DNA of 34,712 bases from JAVKLU01 sp031538895 (GTDB lineage: Bacteria > Pseudomonadota > Gammaproteobacteria > Burkholderiales > Burkholderiaceae): assembly GCA_031538895.1 (NCBI GenBank), contig JAVKLU010000010.1, positions 1 through 34,712 of the forward strand, given 5' to 3'. Of this stretch, positions 7,861 to 17,181 are shown in pieces (position 1 is the stretch's first letter; the number at the start of each line of letters is the position of its first letter). Made by a program: the position numbers and the translations under genes. The notes under the pieces were generated by a model. That model was given only the letters and a program-made list of their open reading frames with translations, made no database searches and was not told the origin of the DNA.

Positions 7861-9009
7861 ATGAAAAATCCGTTTCGCTTATTTTTACAATCGCGCTTGA
7901 CGCTTTGGCTGATGGCGGCGTTGGTCATTGTTGTCGTGTTAGTAATTTTGTTTTTGCGCAGTGCCAAACCACTACCTGAAAATAAAAACAGTCCCGCCAC
8001 AAATACTACGCCGCCGCTAGAGATTTTGGCCAGCGATGCGCAGGTGATCGCGCCAGTCAATTTTCAAGTCGTATTGCCCATATCGGGAACGATTAGCGCG
8101 CCCATACAAAGTGTCGTGAAGTCTTATGTCAGCGGTGAAATCAAAGCGATTCGCGTGCGCGAAGGTCAAAGCGTGGCGCGCAATGATGTGGTGATTCAAA
8201 TTGATGATCGCGAAACGCAAGCGCGTGTTGAGCAGGCCAAAGGCGCCTTGCGCGCGGCACAAGGACAGTTAGCGATTGCCCGCCAGTCCGTAAATAATAA
8301 CCAGTCGTTGATGGAGCAAGGCTTTATTTCTAAAACAACTTTTGATACCTCGCAAAGTCAATTTGATATTGCTAAAGCCAATGCTGAATCGGCGCAAGCC
8401 GCTTTGGATGTCGCGCAAAAATCACTGGCCGATACGGTTTTGCGCGCGCCGATTAGTGGGGTGATTTCACGGCGTTTGGTTCAGGTCGGCGAAAAAGTAT
8501 CCCCCGATACGCGCTTGTTAGAGTTAGTCAGTTTGAGTGGGCTGGAATTGCAAGCGGCGGTGCCCTCAACAGATGTGGGACGGGTGAATCTTGGGCAAAA
8601 AATTAACTTTACGATTGCCGGTATTGATGCGCCGCAAGAAGCTAGCGTCGTGCGAATCAATCCCGCCACAGAAACGGGATCGCGCAGTGTGCTCATTTAC
8701 GCCAGTTTGTCGGGCAATGCGGCCAATCGTGTGCGCGTGGGGATGTTCGGGCAAGGCGGAATCATCTTGCGTGAGACGCAAGCAATTGCCTTGCCAGAAA
8801 GCGCACTCCAAAAACGCGGCGATAAGAATTTTGTATACGTGATTGAAGGTGATTTGTTAGTTGAACGCGAAGTCACTTTGGGTGCGCGCGGAGAAGTAAA
8901 TCACGCCAATTTTGTCGAAATTATCAATGGCCTAAAAAGTCAGGAGCACGTTATCGTTAACAATTTAGGTGTTTTGCCAGTCGGTATTCGGGTTCGCGTG
9001 ACGCAATAG
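7861..9009 (+). CDS. RND efflux periplasmic adaptor (membrane fusion protein)
   Basis: A 382-residue protein of the HlyD/AcrA family. An in-frame GTG at 7852 is possible, but AGG at 7849-7851 is better placed for the ATG at 7861. One N-terminal membrane segment (about residues 10-32) is followed by a barrel-sandwich (lipoyl-like) half with SGTISAPIQS...VSGEIKAIRVREGQSV, a helical hairpin rich in Ala and Gln, the second lipoyl half (LRAPISGVISRRLVQVGEKV), a beta-barrel domain and a membrane-proximal domain. It would link the inner-membrane pump at 9097 to the TolC-like channel at 12994. Substrate is unknown. It is the first gene of the efflux operon. Confidence 0.93.
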   Translation: MKNPFRLFLQSRLTLWLMAALVIVVVLVILFLRSAKPLPENKNSPATNTTPPLEILASDAQVIAPVNFQVVLPISGTISAPIQSVVKSYVSGEIKAIRVREGQSVARNDVVIQIDDRETQARVEQAKGALRAAQGQLAIARQSVNNNQSLMEQGFISKTTFDTSQSQFDIAKANAESAQAALDVAQKSLADTVLRAPISGVISRRLVQVGEKVSPDTRLLELVSLSGLELQAAVPSTDVGRVNLGQKINFTIAGIDAPQEASVVRINPATETGSRSVLIYASLSGNAANRVRVGMFGQGGIILRETQAIALPESALQKRGDKNFVYVIEGDLLVEREVTLGARGEVNHANFVEIINGLKSQEHVIVNNLGVLPVGIRVRVTQ

Positions 9010-9039
9010 CGGGTTGTCGTAATGCGCGGGTTGTCGTAA
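9009..9039. repeat. 14-bp direct repeat just after the adaptor gene
   Basis: GCGGGTTGTCGTAA occurs at 9009-9022 and again at 9026-9039, a period of 17, starting on the last base of the adaptor stop codon. It looks like a small local duplication. No function is evident. Confidence 0.7.
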
Positions 9040-9096
9040 ATCTTTAGCGAGATTGGATTAACACTAACTTTATTGGTTTTTAGATTAAAAAATATT

Positions 9097-12000
9097 ATGT
9101 GGTTTACCCGTATCAGTATTAACAATCCGGTCTTTGCGACCATGGTGATGGCGGCTTTAGTGGTGTTAGGCTTGTATTCTTACTCACGCCTGAAAATCGA
9201 ACAGTTTCCCGACATTACTTTCCCTGTCGTCGTGATTCAAACCAATTACCCGGGGGCCGCGCCGGAGTCAGTTGAAAACGATGTGACACGCAAAATTGAA
9301 GAAGGTGTCAGCACCATTAGCGGAATTAAAAATTTAACCTCGCGCTCATACGAAGGCGTATCCGTGGTCATCATCGAGTTTGATTTGGCGATTGACGCGA
9401 CGGCAGCGACGCAAGACGTACGCGATAAAGTGGCCTTGATCAAATCCAGTTTGAGAAGCACGGTTAGAGAACCGACGGTATTACGCTTTGATCCAGCATC
9501 GCAGGCGATTTATTCGATTGCATTAAAAACAGACAAAAATAGCCAATATGATTTACGAACCTTGTCCGGAATTGCTGACGAAGTTGTGAAAAAACGTTTG
9601 CAAGCGGTGCGAGGAGTGGGGGCGGTGAACGTGGTGGGTAGTGCGGTCCGGCAAATTCAAATCCAATTGAATCCTGCACAGATGGAAAGTTTGGGCGTCA
9701 GTATTAATCAAGTGACCCAAGCGATTCAAAAAAATAACAGTGACTTTCCTGCAGGAACTTTAACGAGTGACACGCGGTCGCGCGCGATTCAAATTCGCAG
9801 TGCGATTTTGAAAGTTGACGATTTCAATCACCTGGTCGTGGCGCGGCGCAATGGGATTGCCATACATCTGAACGAAGTCGCACAGATCAAAGACAGCGAA
9901 ACCGAACAGGACAGTCTGGCGATGTTTAACGATCAACCCACTCTCGCCTTCAATATTTTGAAAGCTGGGGACGAAAACACCATCGTCGTTGTCGATGGGC
10001 TAGTCAAAGAAATTGCTGCTTTGAATAAAGATTTTGTACAACGTTTTCCCGGGGTGTCTCTGGAGACTGTTCGTGATGGCGGGCGGGCGATTCGTTTGAG
10101 TGTTAACAATGTCAGGCAAACGATTTTTGAAGGCGCAATACTGGCGGTTTTGATCGTGTTTTTGTTTTTGAATTCGTGGCGATCGACCGTGATCACGGCC
10201 TTGACCTTGCCGATTTCTTTGATCGGAACCTTCTTTTTCATGTACCTGTTTGGTTTTTCCATCAATATGATTACTTTGATGGCGCTGTCTTTGTGCGTGG
10301 GCTTGCTGATTGATGATGCGATTGTGGTGCGGGAAAATATTGTGCGCCATATGACGATGGGTAAAAATCATCGTGACGCGGCGATGCAAGGTACGCGTGA
10401 AATTGGTTTGGCGGTATTGGCGACGACGCTGTCGATTGTTGCGGTATTTTTGCCCGTGGGATTTATGGGTGGAATCATCGGACGCTTTTTTCACTCGTTT
10501 GGGATTACCGTCGTCGTGGCGGTTTTGATTTCGATGTTGGTCTCGTTTACTTTGGACCCCATGCTCTCGTCGATTTGGCGCGATTACAACCATCCGCGCG
10601 GATTTTTCGTTCGGTTTGTGATGCCTGTTTTGATTCGTTTTGATCGTTTTACGGAACGCTTAGCTCATTGGTATCACCGCGTGTTGGCGCGTGCCTTGGG
10701 GCATCGACGCTGGACTTTATTGTTGGCTCTGGTCATTTTTGTGCTGAGCTTGGGGCTGGCCAAAATAGTTGGTGGAGAGTTTGTTCCTGCGGCCGATAAC
10801 GCTGAATCACAAATTGATTTCTACACGCCGCAAGGTTCGTCTTTGGCGTTTACGCAAAGCAAAGTGTTGCAGGTACAAAACATTATTAAAACCTTCCCTG
10901 AAGTGCGACACAGTTTTTCGTCAATCAATACGGGTGCGGCGAGGGGCAAAAATTACGCGTCAGTCTATTTAAGCCTGACCTCGCGCAAATTACGAACGCG
11001 TAGCGTGAAAGACATTAACGCGGCTTTGCGCGCGCGTTTGGATTCTGTTGCGGGAATTACCGTGACCAATATTGCAGCGCCAGGAGGTCCTGGGGGCGGC
11101 GTGAAAACGATTCAAGTCAGTATTCAGGGGCCCAATTTACAGCAGTTGGCGCACTACTCTAGTGAAGCAATCAGTCGCTTGAAAAAAATTCCGAATCTGG
11201 TCGATTTAGACTCTAGCTTTAAAGCCGCGCAACCTTTGTTATTGATTACGCTTGATCGTGCTCGCGCGGCTGATTTAGGGGTTGATGCGGCAATGTTGGC
11301 GGGAGCTTTGGAACCTTTGTTTAGCGGTTTGAGTGTCAGTTCGTGGTCCAGTCCTGAAGGTCAAGATTACGATGTATCCATTCGTTTGCCCGCCGCCGCC
11401 AGAACGCGCATCGAAGATATTGAGCGCCTGATGGTGAACAATGGACAAGTTGATGCGACCGGCCGTCCCGTACAAATTCCATTACGTCAAATCGCGGCAA
11501 TTACCAACGATTTTGGTGCGAATCAAATCAATCGTCGCAGTCAAAATCGTGAAGTCGAATTGACCGCGAATGTCAACGGGCGTGCCGCTGGAGAGGTCGC
11601 GGCGGATGTACGAAAAGAGTTGGATGGCATGCAGTGGCGGCAGGGGTATCGTTACGATATGGGCGGTGCCACGCGAGATATGGCCGAATCATTGGGGTAT
11701 GCTGTCGCGGCTTTGGCTTTGGCGGTGATCTTTATTTATATGGTGTTGGCCTCGCAATTTGGCAGTTTTATGCAACCTTTGGCGATCATGTCGTCTTTGC
11801 CGCTGACCTTGATTGGTGTTTTTTCCGCGCTGTTGTTGTTTGGTTCGACTTTAAATATTTTCTCAATGATCGGCATTGTGATGCTGATGGGTCTGGTTAC
11901 CAAAAATGCAATTTTGTTGGTTGATTACGCCAATGTGTGTCGAGCAACTGGCATGGCGCGCACCGAGGCCTTATTAGAAGCCGCGCGGGTTCGTTTGCGG

Positions 12001-12231
12001 CCAATTTTGATGACGACTTTGGCAATGATTTTGGGGATGGTGCCTTTAGCGTTTAGTATTTCTGAAGGGGCAGAAACGCGTGCACCTTTGGGACAGGCGG
12101 TGATCGGCGGCGTGATTACTGCGTCGATTTTGACTTTGGTTGTGGTCCCAGTGGTGTATTCGGTTTTAGATGATTTGGTATTGTGGTCAAAGCGTGGGTC
12201 AAAGCAAAGCGCGCCGGAAATTCGGCGGTGA
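9097..12231 (+). CDS. RND family inner-membrane efflux pump (AcrB/MexB-like)
   Basis: A 1044-residue protein from the ATG MWFTRISINNP, the normal N-terminus of the family; a TTG at 9073 would add eight unconserved residues. The architecture is TM1, a large periplasmic loop, TM2-6, a linker, TM7, a second large loop and TM8-12. Proton-relay residues are present: paired Asp 406-407 in TM4 (GLLIDDAIVV) and Lys 936 in TM10 (GLVTKNAILLVDYAN). The first loop begins FPDITFPVV-like, typical of HAE-1 and related pumps. It works as a trimer that exports hydrophobic or amphiphilic compounds through the adaptor and TolC. Substrates cannot be read from the sequence. The ribosome site is weak, and 87 bases separate it from the adaptor gene. 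Confidence 0.95.
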   Translation: MWFTRISINNPVFATMVMAALVVLGLYSYSRLKIEQFPDITFPVVVIQTNYPGAAPESVENDVTRKIEEGVSTISGIKNLTSRSYEGVSVVIIEFDLAIDATAATQDVRDKVALIKSSLRSTVREPTVLRFDPASQAIYSIALKTDKNSQYDLRTLSGIADEVVKKRLQAVRGVGAVNVVGSAVRQIQIQLNPAQMESLGVSINQVTQAIQKNNSDFPAGTLTSDTRSRAIQIRSAILKVDDFNHLVVARRNGIAIHLNEVAQIKDSETEQDSLAMFNDQPTLAFNILKAGDENTIVVVDGLVKEIAALNKDFVQRFPGVSLETVRDGGRAIRLSVNNVRQTIFEGAILAVLIVFLFLNSWRSTVITALTLPISLIGTFFFMYLFGFSINMITLMALSLCVGLLIDDAIVVRENIVRHMTMGKNHRDAAMQGTREIGLAVLATTLSIVAVFLPVGFMGGIIGRFFHSFGITVVVAVLISMLVSFTLDPMLSSIWRDYNHPRGFFVRFVMPVLIRFDRFTERLAHWYHRVLARALGHRRWTLLLALVIFVLSLGLAKIVGGEFVPAADNAESQIDFYTPQGSSLAFTQSKVLQVQNIIKTFPEVRHSFSSINTGAARGKNYASVYLSLTSRKLRTRSVKDINAALRARLDSVAGITVTNIAAPGGPGGGVKTIQVSIQGPNLQQLAHYSSEAISRLKKIPNLVDLDSSFKAAQPLLLITLDRARAADLGVDAAMLAGALEPLFSGLSVSSWSSPEGQDYDVSIRLPAAARTRIEDIERLMVNNGQVDATGRPVQIPLRQIAAITNDFGANQINRRSQNREVELTANVNGRAAGEVAADVRKELDGMQWRQGYRYDMGGATRDMAESLGYAVAALALAVIFIYMVLASQFGSFMQPLAIMSSLPLTLIGVFSALLLFGSTLNIFSMIGIVMLMGLVTKNAILLVDYANVCRATGMARTEALLEAARVRLRPILMTTLAMILGMVPLAFSISEGAETRAPLGQAVIGGVITASILTLVVVPVVYSVLDDLVLWSKRGSKQSAPEIRR

Positions 12232-12256
12232 TGTGATGAACTTATGTGATGAACTT
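12231..12256. repeat. 13-bp tandem duplication after the RND pump gene
   Basis: ATGTGATGAACTT occurs twice head to tail (12231-12243 and 12244-12256), beginning on the last base of the pump stop codon. It is a perfect tandem duplication in a short intergenic stretch, with no evident role. Confidence 0.75.
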
Positions 12257-12285
12257 TTTTGTGTAATGTTTTGAAAGACTTTCAA

Positions 12286-12930
12286 ATGAATATTGAACAA
12301 GCGCGTTTTAACATGATTGAACAACAAGTGCGTCCTTGGCGTGTTGCGGATAACGTAGTTTTGTCCTTAATGCAAAGTACACCGCGCGAAACTTTTGTGC
12401 CGCCGCAATATCGAGCGATCGCATTTTCTGATTGTGATATTCCTTTGTCAGCGTCGGCGCGGATGTTTAGCCCCAAAATTGTGGCGCGCTTGTTGGAAGC
12501 CTGCAAGGTGAAACGCACAGATCGAGTGTTAGAGGTCGGTAGCGGCAGCGGTTATATGACCGGCCTGTTAGCGCAACAAGCGCAATCAGTGTTGTCCTTA
12601 GAAATTGATGCAGAGTTAGCGCGTGCGGCGACACAACGACTGGCGCCCTATGCTAATGTGACGGTGAAAAATACTGATGGGTCTGTTGGCGCGGCAGGTG
12701 AAGCGCCTTTTGATGTGATTATTTTGAATGGTGTGATGAGCGCTGTGCCTAGCGTCATTTTGGATCAAGTCAAGGACGGCGGCCATTTAATCGCAATGAT
12801 CGGCGCCGCGCCATCGTTTCATGTGCAAAAATTGCAACGTCAGGGCGAGAGTTGGCATGTGACGGTACTGTTTGAAACAGAAGCGGATGCGCTAAAGAAT
12901 TTTCCGCAAGCTGACGTTTTTGTGTTTTAA
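12286..12930 (+). CDS. Protein-L-isoaspartate O-methyltransferase family protein
   Basis: A 214-residue class I SAM-dependent methyltransferase. Motif I is VLEVGSGSGY at residues 81-90, with the acidic strand end LSLEID at about 103-108 and a post-I region that includes DVIILNGV. The Pcm-type N-terminus reads MIEQQVRPW, and the ...TPRETFVPP... segment matches the family. The canonical family member repairs isoaspartyl residues by methyl transfer. This subfamily, found beside tolC in betaproteobacteria, may not be a genuine Pcm because the substrate region is divergent. A TTG at 12259 could extend it by nine residues, but the ATG at 12286 fits homologues better. The stop is separated from tolC only by leader bases. 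Confidence 0.85.
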   Translation: MNIEQARFNMIEQQVRPWRVADNVVLSLMQSTPRETFVPPQYRAIAFSDCDIPLSASARMFSPKIVARLLEACKVKRTDRVLEVGSGSGYMTGLLAQQAQSVLSLEIDAELARAATQRLAPYANVTVKNTDGSVGAAGEAPFDVIILNGVMSAVPSVILDQVKDGGHLIAMIGAAPSFHVQKLQRQGESWHVTVLFETEADALKNFPQADVFVF

Positions 12931-12993
12931 ATGGTGACAAAAGTTTTTGGAGAAACTATGAGTATCGCAAGAAGTGCCGCAAGGAGTGCCGTA

Positions 12994-14343
12994 ATGTCGT
13001 TACGCAAAGGCGTTTTAAACACTGTTTTAGTTTTCAGCGCAGGCTTAGTGATCAGTAGTGTGTTGTTAAGTGTGAGTCCTTCTGCCAATGCCTTAGATTT
13101 AGTTCAGGTCTATGACGCGGCAAAAATCGAAGATGCACAATTTAATGCCGCGCGTGCTGCCTTTGACGCGGGGAAAGCGTCTGAAGGGCAAGGGCGCGCC
13201 GCTCTTTATCCTAATGTTAACTTGACGGCGGGATTGACTAAGGGCGGCAGCGATTCGACTCTTGCCAGTGGCGTCAGTACCTCTTCGGACTTTAGCAACA
13301 AATCCATTAGCTTGTCGCTGAATCAACCTTTGTTTCGTTGGCAAAATTGGCAAGCCTATCAGCAGGGTAAGACCTCAAGTTTAGTGGCGGAGGCGCAGTT
13401 TTCCGTAGCCGAGCAAGATTTAATTGTGCGCGTGGCGCAAGCTTATTTCAATGTTTTGACGGCTTACAACCGTTTGGAAACTTTACGCACGCAAGAGATT
13501 GCGGGCAAGCAACAATTGGAATCGGCCAAACGTAATTTTGCAATTGGCAGCGCGACTGTGATTGACACACAACAAGCGCAAGCGGCTTTGGATCAAATCA
13601 ATGCGCAAGTGATCGCGGCGGATGCGGATGTTGAAATCAAGCGAGCGCAGTTACGTGTATTAACCAATAAAGATGACGCTAAATATGCGCAACTGAGCGC
13701 GCGTTTTGAGGTGTCAATTCCTAAAGAACCGATGAGCGATTGGATCAATCGCGCACGTGAAAATAACAGTGCCGTGGTGTTGCAAGCTTATGCACAACAA
13801 CTGGCGGAACAAAATTTGTCTAAGGTTCGAGCCAGCGATTATCCAAGTTTGGATTTGGTGGGAAGCTTGACACGTCAGGAGGGTTCGACCGCCAACAGTT
13901 CGTCATCGAATAGTTCGTCAAATTCATCCATCGGCGTCCAATTAACCGTGCCCATTTCTGCTTGGGTAATCAACCGTAATGTGACGACGCAAGCGGCGGC
14001 TAATTTACGCCAAGCGCAATACAACTTGATTTTGGCGCAACGCAACGCTGAATTGAGTGCGCGTCAAGCTTATTTGAATGTGACTAATGGGCAAAATCAA
14101 GTCAAGGCCTTAGAGGCCGCATTGCTATCCAGTCAAAGTTTGTTGGCATCAACACAGCGTGGTTACGAGGTCGGTGTGCGGATTAATTTGGACGTATTAA
14201 ATGCGCAGCAACAGTTGGCGCAGACTCAGCAAAATTTGACGGCCGCGCGCTACAGTACTTTATTAGCGACTTTGCAGTTGAAAGCGGCGGTAGGAAGCCT
14301 AAGTGTCGCTGACTTACAGCAGTTAAATCAGTCGTTCAAATAA
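12994..14343 (+). CDS. TolC-like outer-membrane efflux channel
   Basis: The ATG at 12994 has a strong AAGGAG seven bases upstream and gives a clean signal peptide (MSLRKG, a hydrophobic core, cleavage after SANA before LDLVQVYDAA). In-frame ATGs at 12958 (GGAG in front) and 12931 would only lengthen the signal. The mature protein (about 415 residues) has two repeated OEP halves of coiled-coil helices with QAYFNVLTAYNRLETL and ARQAYLNVTNGQNQVKAL. A Ser/Asn-rich surface insertion occurs at about 13890-13930. TolC-type proteins form a trimeric channel and tunnel for the RND adaptor and pump. Order with the two upstream efflux genes supports a complete tripartite system. Confidence 0.93.
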   Translation: MSLRKGVLNTVLVFSAGLVISSVLLSVSPSANALDLVQVYDAAKIEDAQFNAARAAFDAGKASEGQGRAALYPNVNLTAGLTKGGSDSTLASGVSTSSDFSNKSISLSLNQPLFRWQNWQAYQQGKTSSLVAEAQFSVAEQDLIVRVAQAYFNVLTAYNRLETLRTQEIAGKQQLESAKRNFAIGSATVIDTQQAQAALDQINAQVIAADADVEIKRAQLRVLTNKDDAKYAQLSARFEVSIPKEPMSDWINRARENNSAVVLQAYAQQLAEQNLSKVRASDYPSLDLVGSLTRQEGSTANSSSSNSSSNSSIGVQLTVPISAWVINRNVTTQAAANLRQAQYNLILAQRNAELSARQAYLNVTNGQNQVKALEAALLSSQSLLASTQRGYEVGVRINLDVLNAQQQLAQTQQNLTAARYSTLLATLQLKAAVGSLSVADLQQLNQSFK

Positions 14344-14514
14344 CTCGTGCCATGACGGGGATGGTTAATTTTTTAAAGAATATTAGAGCTCAAGTAAAAT
14401 CCCCCAATGTTGTACGCTTGGCCGCGTGCTTGCGTTGCCTTTGATCGCCTCGATAGCGTATGTAAAACCGCGCCAAGGAAATATTTGTGACTTTGGCTTA
14501 ACACGATAAAAACC

Positions 14515-15030
14515 ATGTCGAAAAAAAATAGCTTCTCTTTTGAAGAACTTCTCTCTTGTGGACGCGGGGAACTTTTTGGCGCAGGAAATGCGCAATTACC
14601 CTTGCCGCCGATGTTGATGTTTGATCGGATTACGTCGATTACCAGCGATGGCGGTAAACATGGTGCGGGCCAATTGGTTGCCGAGTTGGATATTCGATCT
14701 GACTTGTGGTTTTTTGGATGTCATTTTCAAGGCGATCCGGTGATGCCTGGTTGCTTAGGTTTGGATGCGATGTGGCAATTGATCGGTTTTTATTTAGGCT
14801 GGATGGGCGGTCCAGGCCGTGGCCGCGCATTAGGTTCTGGGGAAGTCAAATTCACAGGTCAAGTTTTACCGACTGGGAAACTGGTGCGGTATTACATCGA
14901 TTTAAAACGCGTCATCATGCGCAAATTGGTGATGGGAATCGCTGATGCGCGGATGGAGTTAGATGGTCGAGTGATTTACGAAGCATCTGATTTACGCGTG
15001 GGTTTGTTTACACGTACGGATAATTTTTAA
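14515..15030 (+). CDS. fabA: FabA, 3-hydroxydecanoyl-ACP dehydratase/isomerase
   Basis: A 171-residue protein, almost the same length as E. coli FabA (172). The active-site pair is present at the same positions: His 70 in CHFQGDPVMPG and Asp 84 in GLDAMWQ. FabA dehydrates 3-hydroxydecanoyl-ACP and isomerises the trans-2 product to cis-3-decenoyl-ACP, which starts unsaturated fatty acid synthesis in the cytosol. The acyltransferase gene begins ten bases downstream, and fabB follows, so the genes form a unit. The ribosome site is poor and the promoter in the 170-base upstream gap was not recognised. Confidence 0.97.
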   Translation: MSKKNSFSFEELLSCGRGELFGAGNAQLPLPPMLMFDRITSITSDGGKHGAGQLVAELDIRSDLWFFGCHFQGDPVMPGCLGLDAMWQLIGFYLGWMGGPGRGRALGSGEVKFTGQVLPTGKLVRYYIDLKRVIMRKLVMGIADARMELDGRVIYEASDLRVGLFTRTDNF

Positions 15031-15039
15031 AAAAATACG

Positions 15040-15768
15040 ATGCGGGTCTTGCGCTCCTCTGTTTTTATGGTGTACGCCTTGCTGTGGACCTTGTGCGTGA
15101 GTCCGTTCGTGATTTTTTTCGCCTTGGTTTTTCGCGGATTGTGGGGTTACCGCGTCGGACGGTTCTGGCGTTTGGGGATACAGTGGGGTGTCGAAAATAT
15201 TTTGGGTATTCGTCCGCGTGTTTTGGGTTTAGAAAACATGCCCAAAGAAGCCTGCGTGATTTTGTCTAAACATCAATCGGCTTGGGAAACTATGACGGTG
15301 CAAGACTATGTTCCAGCAGGCGCCTTTTGTGTGTTTGTGCTGAAAAAAGAATTATTGCAACTGCCTTTTGTCGGCTGGGGATTAGCCGCGATGAAAATGA
15401 TCTCGATTGATCGCAAAAATGGTATGAGCGCGCTAGAACAAGTTTTTGCGCAAGGCGCTGAACGCTTGCGTCAAGGTTTTTATGTCGTGATCTTTCCCGA
15501 AGGTACGCGCGTGATGCCAGGGCAAACACGACGCTATCAAATGGGCGGCGCATCTTTGGCGTGTCATGCGGGGGTCAAGGTGGTGCCGATTGCTCACAAT
15601 GCCGGAGAATTATGGGGGCGACGCGCCTTCATCAAGACGTCCGGCGAGATTACGATTAGTATCGGGCCGGCGTTAGATGCGACAAACTTAACGCCTCGCG
15701 AGGTAAACCAATACGCCGAACAGTGGATAGAGGCTGAAATGCGTCGCTTGTCGCCGCACCGTTATTAA
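15040..15768 (+). CDS. PlsC-like 1-acyl-sn-glycerol-3-phosphate acyltransferase
   Basis: A 242-residue protein with an N-terminal membrane segment at about residues 8-31 and the PlsC/AGPAT domain. Block I is KHQSAWET (His 78), where the usual HX4D reads HX4E, a variant common in betaproteobacterial members. Block III is FPEGTR (152-157), and VVPIAHNAGELW is the block IV-like region. It transfers an acyl chain to lysophosphatidic acid to make phosphatidic acid at the inner membrane. Nine bases separate it from fabA and 88 from fabB. Its position between the two genes for unsaturated acyl-ACP synthesis suggests that new acyl chains are channelled into phospholipid, an inference. Confidence 0.9.
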   Translation: MRVLRSSVFMVYALLWTLCVSPFVIFFALVFRGLWGYRVGRFWRLGIQWGVENILGIRPRVLGLENMPKEACVILSKHQSAWETMTVQDYVPAGAFCVFVLKKELLQLPFVGWGLAAMKMISIDRKNGMSALEQVFAQGAERLRQGFYVVIFPEGTRVMPGQTRRYQMGGASLACHAGVKVVPIAHNAGELWGRRAFIKTSGEITISIGPALDATNLTPREVNQYAEQWIEAEMRRLSPHRY

Positions 15769-15856
15769 ACCTTGCAGCTGTCGAACAATCATTGAATCGA
15801 TAGCGTAAAGCACTTGCTGGTCATTTAATTTTTTATCAGATTGTGGAGATCGCAAA

Positions 15857-17086
15857 ATGCGTCGAGTTGTCATTACTGGGTTGGGTATCGTATCGAGCTT
15901 AGGCAACAATAAAAGCGAAGTTTTAACGAGCTTACAAAAAGGCGTTTCTGGAGTTACTGTGCAGCCTGAGTATGTTGAAAAGGGTTTGCGATCGCATGTC
16001 GCCGGTTCGATTAAAAATTTGATATTGGAAGATTTGATTGACCGTAAGCTCTTGCGCTTTATGGGGCGCGGGCATGCTTATGCGTGGTTAGCGATGCAAG
16101 AGGCGATTGCCGACGCGCAATTGTCCGAATCCATGGTGTCCAATGTGCGTACCGGTTTGATCGTCGGAGCGGGTGGCGCGTCACATGAAAATATTTTAGA
16201 AGGCATTGATACTTTGCGCGATAAAGGTGTCCGCCGTGTCGGCCCGTATATGGTGACCAAAGCGATGGCCAGTGGCGTGTCGGCGTGCTTGGCGACCGGT
16301 GCCAAAATCAAAGGAGTCAATTATTCAATTAGCTCCGCGTGTTCAACCAGTGCGCACAGCATCGGCGCAGCCGTAGAACAAATTCAATTAGGCAAGCAAG
16401 ACCGTATGTTTGCCGGCGGCGGTGAAGAAGAGCACTGGACCTTGTCGTTTATGTTTGATGCGATGGGTGCTTTGTCCGCAAAATATAACGACACGCCAGA
16501 AAAAGCCTCGCGGACCTATGATGTAAATCGCGATGGTTTTGTGATTTCAGGCGGCGGCGGAATCGTGGTGCTTGAAGATTATGAAATCGCAAAAGCACGC
16601 GGCGCCAAAATTTACGCTGAAGTCGTCGGTTATGGCGCAACTTCAGATGGCTACGATATGGTCGCTCCTAGTGGTGAAGGTGCAGAACGCTGTATGCGCC
16701 TGGCCTTGCAAGGGATTCCATTAGAAAGCGTCGATTACATCAACACGCACGGCACCAGTACCCCCGTCGGGGATATCAAAGAGTTAGAAGCGATTCAAAG
16801 TGTGTTTGGCGGCAATCAAAAAGTCGCAATCGCCTCGACTAAGTCGCTATCCGGTCACGCTTTGGGCGCGGCAGGGGTGAACGAGGCGATTTACACTTTG
16901 CTGATGATGGAGAACAACTTTATTGCGGCTTCAGCCAATATTGATGAACTCGATTCTGGCGCTGCGGGCTTGAATATTGTTCGTCACACTTTGTCCAACA
17001 CGCCGGTCAATATCGCCTTGTCAAACAGTTTTGGTTTTGGTGGTACCAATGCATCTTTGGTGTTTGCCAAGTTATCGGCGCATTGA
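15857..17086 (+). CDS. fabB: FabB, 3-oxoacyl-ACP synthase I
   Basis: A 409-residue ketoacyl synthase with the Cys-His-His triad: Cys 162 in SSACSTSAHS, His 297 in NTHGTSTPVGD and His 333 in SLSGHALGAAG. These positions are almost those of E. coli FabB (163/298/333), and the sequence is of the FabB type rather than FabF. It elongates cis-3-decenoyl-ACP made by FabA. A GGAG lies about ten bases before the ATG. Paired with fabA and a plsC gene, it gives the FabA/FabB route to unsaturated fatty acids. Confidence 0.95.
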   Translation: MRRVVITGLGIVSSLGNNKSEVLTSLQKGVSGVTVQPEYVEKGLRSHVAGSIKNLILEDLIDRKLLRFMGRGHAYAWLAMQEAIADAQLSESMVSNVRTGLIVGAGGASHENILEGIDTLRDKGVRRVGPYMVTKAMASGVSACLATGAKIKGVNYSISSACSTSAHSIGAAVEQIQLGKQDRMFAGGGEEEHWTLSFMFDAMGALSAKYNDTPEKASRTYDVNRDGFVISGGGGIVVLEDYEIAKARGAKIYAEVVGYGATSDGYDMVAPSGEGAERCMRLALQGIPLESVDYINTHGTSTPVGDIKELEAIQSVFGGNQKVAIASTKSLSGHALGAAGVNEAIYTLLMMENNFIAASANIDELDSGAAGLNIVRHTLSNTPVNIALSNSFGFGGTNASLVFAKLSAH

Positions 17087-17181
17087 CGCGTGCTTAACAT
17101 ATTACAAATAAATTTAAGAGGCGCGGTTTAAGAGACATTATCAGCACGACATTGTTGCGACGTTGTTTATAAGGAGGCGGT

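Noticed and set aside
10000..10593. 197-residue minus-strand ORF rich in His, Gln and Arg
   Set aside because: It is antisense to the transmembrane part of the RND pump, whose codons produce this composition in reverse.
15040..15768. PlsC-like gene as inactive because HX4D reads HX4E
   Set aside because: The rest of the motif set (FPEGTR and others) is intact and the Glu variant is known in related acyltransferases.
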